Below the pieces are notes generated by a model. It had not been told where the DNA came from. It saw only the letters and a program-made list of their open reading frames with translations, and made no database searches. Shown one piece after another: positions 1-6,297 of a stretch of 9,203 bases of DNA. Source of the DNA: Tannerella sp. (lineage in GTDB: Bacteria > Bacteroidota > Bacteroidia > Bacteroidales > Tannerellaceae); assembly GCA_031283785.1 (NCBI GenBank), contig JAITBC010000276.1:1-9203 (forward strand). Direction: 5' to 3'. A program made the translations under genes and the position numbers. Position 1 is the first letter of the stretch, and each line of letters starts with the position of its first letter.

Positions 1-272
1 AGTACCCGGCGTTTGAAACTGCCTGTCCACTGCATTTGCATTTCTACTATAAACTGACGTCCTTCATTGTCGGTGCAGCAGACGTCGACTATGGAATCTT
101 TCAACCCGGGTATCTCCGGAACCAGCTCGTTCGACTGATACTGCAATCCCACTATTCGACGGTCTTTCTCCAGAGGCAGCATATTGTTGAGCAAACTCAC
201 ACACAAGTCTTCATGTTCGCCGAAGATTCGCTTGAACGTAAGGTCATTTTTAGGATCCAAATAATGCGCCAT
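1..272 (-). CDS. Rpn family recombination-promoting nuclease / PD-(D/E)XK transposase-like protein, N-terminal part (runs off the left edge)
   Basis: Reading the minus strand from the ATG at 272 gives 90 open codons to the window edge. The N-terminus (MAHYLDPKNDLTFKRIFGEH) is the hallmark opening of the Rpn / PD-(D/E)XK family, in which 'PKND..FK..FG' is conserved. Further on, Asp63 in 'SIVDV' and Glu77/Gln79 in 'IVEMQMQ' fit the D...ExQ catalytic pattern of this nuclease fold. Family knowledge: Rpn proteins are DNA endonucleases linked to RecA-independent recombination and are often annotated as transposases, although most are not part of an IS. The ATG follows an AG-rich stretch (GAAAGAG) and a good Bacteroidota promoter, so the gene looks expressed and intact as far as visible. 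It is transcribed away from the methylmalonyl-CoA operon and is probably functionally unrelated to it. The C-terminal part lies outside the window, so integrity is unknown. Confidence 0.85.
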   Translation of the reverse strand, partial: MAHYLDPKNDLTFKRIFGEHEDLCVSLLNNMLPLEKDRRIVGLQYQSNELVPEIPGLKDSIVDVCCTDNEGRQFIVEMQMQWTGSFKRRV

Positions 273-297
273 ATCTTTACTCTTTCATTTTATCCGG

Positions 298-329
298 CAA
301 ATATACAAATATTAATCAACTCCAACAAT
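298..329 (-). promoter_or_regulatory. Bacteroidota-type promoter for the Rpn-family gene
   Basis: On the minus strand TATATTTG (305-298) matches the TAnnTTTG -7 consensus at every fixed position. ATTG (329-326), a 3-of-4 match to the -33 TTTG, lies 20 bases upstream, within the usual 19-21 spacing. The start codon at 272 is 25 bases downstream of the -7 box, leaving a short leader. The functional reading is inferred from consensus only. Confidence 0.7.
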
Positions 330-445
330 ACCTGTCCAAAAAAAAATCCCGGAGTAAGTCTTATGGAATAAAAAGACCATATCACGTTTAAATCTGCGAG
401 AGGCTTTAAATTTTATAAAATAGAAATTATTATGATTTTTTTCCG

Positions 446-453
446 TACCTTTG
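446..453 (+). promoter_or_regulatory. -7 promoter element of the methylmalonyl-CoA decarboxylase operon
   Basis: TACCTTTG is a full match to the TAnnTTTG -7 box of Bacteroidota sigma factor promoters, 33 bases before the ATG at 487. No clear TTTG-like -33 box is seen 19-21 bases upstream (around 421-426 the sequence is TAGAAA), so the promoter may be weak or depend on an activator. A transcript starting about 5-8 bases past this box would begin near 459. That excludes the upstream TTG at 451 as the start of the first gene. Confidence 0.7.
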
Positions 454-486
454 ACGCCGATTATTAATATTTTAATACATAATACA

Positions 487-888
487 ATGGATATTTCACA
501 TATAGAGCATCTCGGCATTGCCGTGAAAAGTATTGAAGATCAGCTACCCTATTACGAACAGATATTAGGCGTCAGCTGTTATAACATCGAAGAAGTGGCA
601 GACCAGAAGGTTAAAACAGCATTCTTCCGCATCGGACAGACAAAGATAGAGCTGCTTGAACCGACAAGCGAAGAAAGTACAATCGCCAAATTCATCGAAA
701 AACGCGGAGAAGGTATTCATCACATAGCATTTGCCGTTCCCGATGTGCAACCCGCACTTGAAGAAGCAGCGTCTAAAGGGATACAACTCATAGACAAAGC
801 TCCGCGCGGAGGCGCTGAAGGCTTGAAAATAGCATTCCTGCATCCCAAATCCACACATGGCGTGTTGACGGAATTATGTATGGAATAA
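487..888 (+). CDS. mce: Methylmalonyl-CoA epimerase
   Basis: The 133-residue protein interconverts (R)- and (S)-methylmalonyl-CoA. It thereby links the B12-dependent mutase to the decarboxylase encoded next to it in the succinate-propionate pathway. It is a vicinal-oxygen-chelate (glyoxalase-like) fold with two beta-alpha-beta-beta-beta modules. The metal-ligand candidates are visible: His8 in 'IEHLGIAV', Glu55 in 'IELLEP', His78/79 in 'GIHHIAF', and Glu129 in 'GVLTEL'. The C-terminal 'FLHPKSTHGVLTEL' region is a strong family signature. The length fits the usual 130-145 residues. The reading frame is open back to a TTG at 451, but that codon overlaps the -7 promoter box and adds 12 residues foreign to the family, so I chose the ATG at 487. 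It is the first gene of the operon, 94 bases before the carboxyltransferase. Confidence 0.95.
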   Translation: MDISHIEHLGIAVKSIEDQLPYYEQILGVSCYNIEEVADQKVKTAFFRIGQTKIELLEPTSEESTIAKFIEKRGEGIHHIAFAVPDVQPALEEAASKGIQLIDKAPRGGAEGLKIAFLHPKSTHGVLTELCME

Positions 889-982
889 CACCGTGCGTGA
901 TTTTAACGGTTTATAATGCCATTAAAAGTTATAACGTCATCATAAAAAGGACTAACCTTATTAACAATAAACAATTAACATA

Positions 983-2536
983 ATGGGAAATCAACTTGAA
1001 AAAGTAAAAGAGTTAATCGCTTTACGCGAGAAAGCGCGTCTCGGAGGCGGAGAAAAAGCGATAGAGAAACAACATCAGAGAGGAAAATATACAGCCCGCG
1101 AACGTATAGCCATGCTGCTGGACGAAGGCAGCTTCGAAGAAATGGATATGTTCGTAGAACACCGCTGTGTGAATTTCGGACAGGATAAGAAAAAAGTACT
1201 GGGCGACGGCGTCGTTACCGGCTGCGGTACGATTGACGGACGTCTGGTGTATGTGTTCGCACAAGACTTTACTGTGTTCGGAGGCTCTCTTTCCGAAACA
1301 ATGTCTTTGAAAATATGCAAAGTCATGGATATGGCCATGAAAATGGGTGCGCCCTGTATTGGTATTAACGATTCCGGCGGCGCACGTATACAGGAAGGTA
1401 TAAACGCACTTGCGGGATATGCCGAAATCTTCCAGCGCAATATCATGGCATCGGGCGTAATCCCACAGATATCGGGTATTTTCGGCCCTTGTGCAGGCGG
1501 CGCGGTATATTCTCCGGCGCTTACCGATTTTACGCTAATGACGGAAGGTACTTCTTATATGTTCCTCACCGGGCCGAAAGTGGTAAAAACCGTAACCGGC
1601 GAAGACGTCTCGCAGGAAGACCTCGGCGGCGCAAGTGTTCATTCCACCAAATCGGGCGTCACTCACCTGACGGCCTCTACCGAAGAAGAAGGGTTGGCGA
1701 TGATACGCAAACTGTTGAGTTTCATGCCTCAAAACAACCTGGAAGAACCTTCTTATGTCGAATGTAACGACCATATCGACCGCCTTGACGATAACCTTAA
1801 CGAAATCATACCGGACAGCGCAACACAGGCCTATGACATGAACGATATTATTACAACGATTGTCGATAACAACGAATTTTTTGAAATACAGCCGCATTAT
1901 GCAAAAAATATCATCATCGGATTTGCCCGTTTCAACGGACAATCCGTCGGTATCGTCGCCAATCAGCCGAAATATCTGGCCGGAGTGCTCGACAGTAACG
2001 CTTCGCGTAAAGCCGCTCGCTTCGTCCGCTTCTGCGATGCGTTTAACATTCCGATCGTTTCGTTCGTAGACGTTCCCGGATTCTTGCCCGGCACGGGACA
2101 GGAATATAACGGCGTCATCCTGCACGGGGCAAAATTGCTCTATGCTTATGGCGAAGCTACCGTGCCGAAAGTGACGGTTACGCTACGCAAATCGTATGGC
2201 GGGTCGCATATCGTCATGAGTTGCAAACAATTGCGCGGCGACATCAACTATGCCTGGCCGACAGCCGAGATCGCCGTGATGGGCGGTTCGGGAGCAGCCG
2301 AAGTGTTATATGCCAAAGAACTGAAAGAAGCAACCGACCCGGCAGCGCTAACGGCCGAAAAAATAGAGGAATACGACAAACTGTTTGCAAATCCCTATAA
2401 TGCGGCAAGATACGGATATATTGACGATGTGATAGAACCTCGCAACACAAGATTCCGTGTCATTCGCGCCTTGCAACAGTTGCAGACTAAAAAACTGAGC
2501 AACCCGGCCAAGAAACATGGTAATATCCCTTTATAA
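983..2536 (+). CDS. mmdA: Methylmalonyl-CoA decarboxylase alpha subunit (carboxyltransferase)
   Basis: The 517-residue cytoplasmic carboxyltransferase moves the carboxyl group of (S)-methylmalonyl-CoA to biotin on the carrier protein, releasing propionyl-CoA. It has the two-crotonase-domain architecture of the MmdA/PccB family. The N-half holds the acyl-CoA oxyanion-hole region 'GGARIQEG' (132-139) and '[16 protein letters not shown]' (168-183), then '[20 protein letters not shown]' (197-216). The C-half holds 'ANQP' (326-329), '[19 protein letters not shown]' (361-379, the biotin-side oxyanion hole), 'RKSYGGSH' (402-409) and '[11 protein letters not shown]' (425-435). The length is typical. 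Sequence alone does not fully separate this from a propionyl-CoA carboxylase beta chain. The downstream OadG- and OadB-type pump subunits, and the absence of a biotin carboxylase, favour the Na+-pumping decarboxylase. The ATG at 983 lacks a clear Shine-Dalgarno sequence, as is common in this phylum. Confidence 0.93.
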   Translation: MGNQLEKVKELIALREKARLGGGEKAIEKQHQRGKYTARERIAMLLDEGSFEEMDMFVEHRCVNFGQDKKKVLGDGVVTGCGTIDGRLVYVFAQDFTVFGGSLSETMSLKICKVMDMAMKMGAPCIGINDSGGARIQEGINALAGYAEIFQRNIMASGVIPQISGIFGPCAGGAVYSPALTDFTLMTEGTSYMFLTGPKVVKTVTGEDVSQEDLGGASVHSTKSGVTHLTASTEEEGLAMIRKLLSFMPQNNLEEPSYVECNDHIDRLDDNLNEIIPDSATQAYDMNDIITTIVDNNEFFEIQPHYAKNIIIGFARFNGQSVGIVANQPKYLAGVLDSNASRKAARFVRFCDAFNIPIVSFVDVPGFLPGTGQEYNGVILHGAKLLYAYGEATVPKVTVTLRKSYGGSHIVMSCKQLRGDINYAWPTAEIAVMGGSGAAEVLYAKELKEATDPAALTAEKIEEYDKLFANPYNAARYGYIDDVIEPRNTRFRVIRALQQLQTKKLSNPAKKHGNIPL

Positions 2537-2556
2537 TCTTAAAAACAGTAACGAAT

Positions 2557-3441
2557 ATGAAGATAGACAGGAGAGTAATCATGCTGTTGTTTATGCTGTT
2601 GTTCGCGGCAGGAACATATGCACAGCGGGTGGCGTACTTGCGTATCAACGAGGCGTTGATCGTCAACGAAAATAATTTCGTCGACGATTACGGAAATCGA
2701 AGCAGCTGGATTGAACTGTTCAACAACTCTGCCGGAACGGTTAATGTCGGCGGCTGTTACCTGACAAATGACCGTAATAACCCTCAGAAATATCCGATTC
2801 CGAAGGGCGATGTGCTTACAATCATTCGTCCGCGACAACACGTATTGTTTTGGGCAGACGGGATGGCAAGCCGCGGAACATTCCATGTGAATTTCGAATT
2901 AGATGCGACGAAGGATAACTATATTGCACTGTACGATGCGGACGGGAAGACGCTGGTGGATGAAATCATCATTCCGGCGGGACAAAAACCGGATGTAAGT
3001 TACGGCCGTAAGATCGACGGAGGAAATGAATGGACGACACTGGCAAAAGTGACCCCAAGCACGAATAATCTGACTTTAGATTCGAACGAGAAAATCGAAA
3101 ATTTCCTTGTCAACGATTCTTTAGGAGTCGGCATGACAATCACGGCAATGGCGGTTGTTTTCATTGGCCTCATTCTGCTTTACGTCGTCTTCAAAGTCGT
3201 AGGTAAAACGGCCATACGGATGAGCACCCGCAGAGCCAAAAAGGCAGGTGTGGAAAATATTCCGGCAAGAGGTCACATGGAGGAAGGCGCCATACTGGCT
3301 GCGATTGCTACTGCCCTGTATGAAGTGACGGAAGACGTTCATGACATCGAATCGACCGTACTTACGATACATAAAGTCACCCGGAGATATTCGCCATGGA
3401 GCTCTAAAATCTACGGCATGAGAGAATTTTTAAGAAAATAA
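2557..3441 (+). CDS. Lamin-tail domain / OadG-type gamma subunit of the Na+-pumping decarboxylase
   Basis: The 294-residue membrane protein lies 20 bases after mmdA. In order it shows a signal peptide (residues 1-22, hydrophobic 'VIMLLFMLLFAAG', predicted cleavage TYA|Q) and a region at about 26-170 that reads as a lamin-tail beta-sandwich. The lamin-tail signs are 'LRINEALIVNENNFVDDYG', 'SSWIELFNNSAGTVNVGGCYLTND', and 'ALYDADGKTLVDEI'. A single transmembrane helix follows (about 192-216, 'MTITAMAVVFIGLILLYVVFKVV'), then a basic stop-transfer stretch ('RMSTRRAKK') and a cytoplasmic tail of about 65 residues. The helix and tail resemble OadG, the small subunit that assembles the alpha, biotin carrier and beta subunits at the inner membrane. 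Classical OadG proteins are only about 80 residues long, so the secreted front domain is a large addition. Topology (inferred): lamin-tail domain in the periplasm, tail in the cytosol. The role of the lamin-tail part is unknown. It could anchor or stabilise the pump. Confidence 0.8.
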   Translation: MKIDRRVIMLLFMLLFAAGTYAQRVAYLRINEALIVNENNFVDDYGNRSSWIELFNNSAGTVNVGGCYLTNDRNNPQKYPIPKGDVLTIIRPRQHVLFWADGMASRGTFHVNFELDATKDNYIALYDADGKTLVDEIIIPAGQKPDVSYGRKIDGGNEWTTLAKVTPSTNNLTLDSNEKIENFLVNDSLGVGMTITAMAVVFIGLILLYVVFKVVGKTAIRMSTRRAKKAGVENIPARGHMEEGAILAAIATALYEVTEDVHDIESTVLTIHKVTRRYSPWSSKIYGMREFLRK

Positions 3442-3469
3442 AAACATCATAATTATTCAATTAAATATT

Positions 3470-3889
3470 ATGAAACAATTTAAATATACAATCAACGGCA
3501 ATATTTATAACGTAACCGTAAACAAAGTGGAAGATACCACTGCCGAAGTTGAAGTGAACGGAACTCCATATAAAGTGTTAATGGATAAACCGGCAAAGAA
3601 ACAAGTAATAACCATGAAACGCCCGGTACAGACGATTACTTCGCCGGTCGTATCACGTCCGGTAAGCACTGCATCGGGAGGCGCCATCAAGTCGCCGCTG
3701 CCCGGAGTTATCCTTACGGTCGACTGTAAAATAGGCGACACGGTTAAGAAAGGACAAAAGTTACTTGTTCTGGAAGCGATGAAAATGGAAAATACGATTT
3801 CTTCCGACCGAAGCGGAGTCGTAGCTGAAATAAAAGTAAACAAAGGCGACTCCGTACTGGAAGGCGCCGAATTGGTAATCATTAAATAA
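3470..3889 (+). CDS. mmdC: Biotin carboxyl carrier protein of the methylmalonyl-CoA decarboxylase
   Basis: The 139-residue carrier shuttles CO2 as carboxybiotin from the alpha subunit to the membrane beta subunit. The C-terminal biotinyl domain (about 72-139) contains the biotinylation motif 'EAMKMEN', with Lys105 as the attachment site. It also has the flanking glycines and hydrophobics of the fold ('SPLPGVILTV', 'GDTVKKGQKLLVLEAMKMEN', 'VNKGDSVLEGAELVII'). The N-terminal 45 residues ('FKYTINGNIYNVTV...EVEVNGTPYKV') match the small beta domain seen in decarboxylase-type carriers. The two parts are joined by a Pro/Ser/Thr/Val-rich flexible linker (about 46-70), shorter than the long Ala/Pro linkers of some homologues. 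The gene lies 28 bases after the gamma subunit and 8 bases before the beta subunit, so all are almost certainly cotranscribed. The symbol mmdC follows the decarboxylase naming and is by context. Confidence 0.93.
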   Translation: MKQFKYTINGNIYNVTVNKVEDTTAEVEVNGTPYKVLMDKPAKKQVITMKRPVQTITSPVVSRPVSTASGGAIKSPLPGVILTVDCKIGDTVKKGQKLLVLEAMKMENTISSDRSGVVAEIKVNKGDSVLEGAELVIIK

Positions 3890-3897
3890 GTCGGGCT

Positions 3898-5058
3898 ATG
3901 CAGGAAAGTTTCTTGACATTTTTAGGGGATAATTTGCAAACATTCCTGTCGTACACGGGATTCTCAAATGCCACGTGGGGACATTTAATAATGATATTTG
4001 TCGGACTGTTCTTCATTTTTCTGGCAATCAGATTTGAATTTGAACCGATGCTGTTGATTCCAATTGGGTTTGGTATGCTGATAGGGAATATCCCATTCAA
4101 AGATGCCGGACTGCAGATTGGGATATATGAAGAAGGATCGGTGTTGAACATACTCTATCAAGGCGTCGTCAAAGGGTGGTATCCGCCGCTTATATTCTTA
4201 GGCATAGGAGCGATGACGGACTTTTCCGCGTTAATATCCAATCCGAAGCTGATGCTTATCGGGGCAGCTGCACAATTCGGTATTTTTGGAGCTTATATCA
4301 TCGCCCTGCAAATGGGATTTGAGCCAGACCAGGCCGGCGCTATCGGGATCATCGGCGGAGCAGACGGGCCGACAGCTATCTTCTTGTCGTCAAAACTTGC
4401 TCCTAACCTGATGGGCGCCATTGCCGTATCGGCTTATTCATACATGGCGTTAGTGCCGATTATACAACCGCCGTTTATGCGGCTGCTGACAACACGCAAG
4501 GAACGTATAATACGTATGAAACCGCCACGTGTCGTTTCATCGACGGAAAAAATGATATTCCCGATTGTAGGATTACTGCTCACCTGCTTTCTTGTACCTT
4601 CAGGGTTACCTTTGCTGGGTATGTTGTTCTTCGGAAACCTGATAAAAGAGAGCGGCGTCACACGCCGTCTGGCCGAAACCGCCCGGGGACCGCTGATTGA
4701 TATCGTTACAATTCTGCTTGGCGTAACCGTCGGGGCGTCAACACAGGCTACACAATTCCTTACATTTGACTCCATCAAAATCTTCGGACTGGGAGCCTTG
4801 TCGTTTATCATAGCCACTTGTGCGGGAGTCCTGTTTGTCAAATTATTCAATTTATTCCTCCGGAATGGAAATAAAATCAATCCGCTTATCGGAAATGCAG
4901 GCGTATCTGCCGTCCCCGACTCGGCGCGTATCTCCCAGATTGAAGGATTAAAATACGATCCTACCAATTATCTGCTGATGCATGCAATGGGGCCGAATGT
5001 AGCCGGCGTTATCGGTTCGGCAGTAGCAGCCGGTATCTTACTCGGCTTCTTAGGATAA
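3898..5058 (+). CDS. mmdB: Na+-translocating methylmalonyl-CoA/oxaloacetate decarboxylase beta subunit
   Basis: The 386-residue polytopic inner-membrane protein decarboxylates carboxybiotin and couples this to Na+ export. Roughly ten hydrophobic segments are visible, for example at about 28-45, 50-64, 117-138, 173-190, 219-235, 265-282, 295-320 and 365-385. Family signatures are 'GGADGPTAIFLSSKLAPNLM' (153-172), whose Asp156 corresponds to the essential Na+-site Asp203 of Klebsiella OadB, and 'NPLIGNAGVSAVPDSAR' (328-344). In the second motif Asn328, Gly332, Ser337 and Arg344 keep exactly the spacing of Klebsiella Asn373, Gly377, Ser382 and Arg389. All known catalytic and ion-site residues I can place are therefore present. 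The length is slightly below the Klebsiella protein (about 430) and close to other anaerobe beta subunits. It is the last gene of the operon and is followed by an intrinsic terminator. Substrate assignment rests on the epimerase and mmdA context. Confidence 0.93.
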   Translation: MQESFLTFLGDNLQTFLSYTGFSNATWGHLIMIFVGLFFIFLAIRFEFEPMLLIPIGFGMLIGNIPFKDAGLQIGIYEEGSVLNILYQGVVKGWYPPLIFLGIGAMTDFSALISNPKLMLIGAAAQFGIFGAYIIALQMGFEPDQAGAIGIIGGADGPTAIFLSSKLAPNLMGAIAVSAYSYMALVPIIQPPFMRLLTTRKERIIRMKPPRVVSSTEKMIFPIVGLLLTCFLVPSGLPLLGMLFFGNLIKESGVTRRLAETARGPLIDIVTILLGVTVGASTQATQFLTFDSIKIFGLGALSFIIATCAGVLFVKLFNLFLRNGNKINPLIGNAGVSAVPDSARISQIEGLKYDPTNYLLMHAMGPNVAGVIGSAVAAGILLGFLG

Positions 5059-5091
5059 AAAACCTACACGGCAATTCTCGCCTTTTTATAC

Positions 5092-5133
5092 CAGGGACGG
5101 TAACAGTATCCGGTTACCGTCCCTGTTTTATTT
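5092..5133 (+). terminator. Rho-independent terminator of the decarboxylase operon
   Basis: A perfect 13-base-pair stem (5092-5104 paired with 5113-5125, CAGGGACGGTAAC against GTTACCGTCCCTG) closes an 8-base loop. It is followed by TTTTATTT. It starts 33 bases after the beta-subunit stop and separates the operon from trpS. Confidence 0.93.
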
Positions 5134-5220
5134 CCAACTGCTCCCCCCTCCTACCCCGTAGAATTTCACCTGCTGTTCGGGGGTAACAACCGGAAGAAAA
5201 ACTTTTTTCATTCGTGCGCG

Positions 5221-5251
5221 CTTGGGAATCCGGAAATTTCATGTAATTTTG
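5221..5251 (+). promoter_or_regulatory. Bacteroidota-type promoter of trpS
   Basis: TAATTTTG at 5244-5251 is a full match to the TAnnTTTG -7 box. CTTG at 5221-5224, a 3-of-4 match to the -33 TTTG, is 19 bases upstream. The trpS ATG lies 29 bases past the -7 box. No T-box-like leader or Trp-rich leader peptide fits in this short distance, so no attenuation system is seen. Confidence 0.75.
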
Positions 5252-5280
5252 CACAGTTTTTTAATAAATTGGGAAGGAAT

Positions 5281-6270
5281 ATGGAAATAGTAGCGAGCGG
5301 AATACGACCGACCGGTAATTTGCACCTTGGTAACTACTTTGGCGCTGTGAAAAGTTTTTTGAAAATGCAGGATGAGTATAAGTGTTTTTTCTTTATCGCC
5401 GATTGGCATTCGCTTACTACGCATCCTAAACCCGAAAATCTGCGCCAGAGCGTTAAGACTATCCTGGCGGAATATCTTGCCTGCGGGATCGATCCTGAAA
5501 AGGCGACCATATATGTTCAAAGCGATGTGCGCGAGATTGTAGAACTCTATCTTTACCTTAACATGAATGCTTATCTCGGCGAACTTGAGCGTGTAACGAC
5601 GTTCAAGGAAAAAGTACGCGCTCAGCCTGATAACGTCAACGCAGGCCTGCTGACTTATCCTGCGCTTATGGCTTCGGATGTGATCATACATAAGGCGGTG
5701 AAAGTGCCTGTCGGTAAAGATCAGGAACAAAATATGGAGATGATGCGTAAATTTGCACGCCGTTTCAATAACATCTACGGCATTGAGTTTTTCCCCGAAC
5801 CGGCTTCTTTTCATCTGTCGGATAAAGCAGTGAAAGTTCCCGGTCTGGATGGCTCCGGCAAGATGGGCAAAAGCGAAGGAAACGCAATCTATCTGGTTGA
5901 TGACGAGAAAACGATACGTAAAAAAGTGATGCATGCGGTTACCGATTCCGGCCCGACGGAACCAAACAGCGAAAAGCCGGAACCGATCCGCAATCTGTTC
6001 ACGATGATGGAAATCGTTTCGGGAAAAGATACGTATGACTATTTCAACGAAAAATATAATGCCTGTGAGATTCGTTACGGCGATATGAAAAAACAGCTTG
6101 CCGCGGATATTAACGCTTTTTGCGCCCCCATCCGCGAGCGAATAAATGAGATGACGGCCAACGAAGATTATCTTAACAAAGTCGTTCGTAGCGGAGCGGA
6201 AAAGGCTTCCGCCAGTGCATCCGAAACATTGAATGAAGTACGCCGGATAATAGGTTTCAAGCCTTACTGA
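5281..6270 (+). CDS. trpS: Tryptophanyl-tRNA synthetase
   Basis: The 329-residue class I synthetase charges tRNA(Trp) in the cytoplasm. The HIGH-type ATP motif is 'TGNLHLGNY' (11-19). The tryptophan-pocket region is 'TYPALMASDVI' (125-135) followed by 'VPVGKDQEQN' (142-151). The KMSKS-type loop reads 'KMGKS' (194-198), with Gly in place of the first Ser. The C-terminal helical anticodon-binding part ends in 'ASETLNEVRRIIGF'. The length is that of standard bacterial TrpRS (about 325-335). The frame is open back to a TTG at 5269. I chose the ATG at 5281 because GGGAAGGA at 5271-5278 lies just before it as a ribosome binding site and because bacterial TrpRS begins almost directly with this strand. 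The gene is monocistronic by layout: its own promoter follows a terminator, and a convergent gene ends 27 bases downstream. No clear terminator is seen in that gap. Confidence 0.97.
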   Translation: MEIVASGIRPTGNLHLGNYFGAVKSFLKMQDEYKCFFFIADWHSLTTHPKPENLRQSVKTILAEYLACGIDPEKATIYVQSDVREIVELYLYLNMNAYLGELERVTTFKEKVRAQPDNVNAGLLTYPALMASDVIIHKAVKVPVGKDQEQNMEMMRKFARRFNNIYGIEFFPEPASFHLSDKAVKVPGLDGSGKMGKSEGNAIYLVDDEKTIRKKVMHAVTDSGPTEPNSEKPEPIRNLFTMMEIVSGKDTYDYFNEKYNACEIRYGDMKKQLAADINAFCAPIRERINEMTANEDYLNKVVRSGAEKASASASETLNEVRRIIGFKPY

Positions 6271-6297
6271 CCTGTTCTCGTACGGCGGCGAACGTGA

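Noticed and set aside
451..486. TTG at 451 as an upstream start giving a 145-residue epimerase
   Set aside because: The codon lies inside the -7 promoter box (446-453), upstream of the likely transcription start, and the extra residues do not resemble the family N-terminus.
1535..2125. 196-residue minus-strand open frame inside mmdA
   Set aside because: It is antisense to a strongly conserved catalytic region and its translation has no recognisable domain. It is a by-product of GC-rich third positions in mmdA.
4434..4967. 177-residue minus-strand open frame inside the beta subunit
   Set aside because: It mirrors the mmdB coding sequence, has no domain signal, and no promoter or gap supports it.
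5068..5087. Weak GGC...GCC hairpin followed by T residues before the main terminator
   Set aside because: The stem is only about three pairs. The 13-bp hairpin at 5092-5125 fully explains termination.
5269..5280. TTG at 5269 as the trpS start
   Set aside because: It overlaps the purine-rich ribosome binding site that serves the ATG at 5281, and bacterial TrpRS normally begins at about that ATG.
5134..5280. Possible T-box or Trp attenuator before trpS
   Set aside because: The promoter sits only 29 bases before the ATG. There is no room for a specifier stem, and no leader peptide with Trp codons is present.
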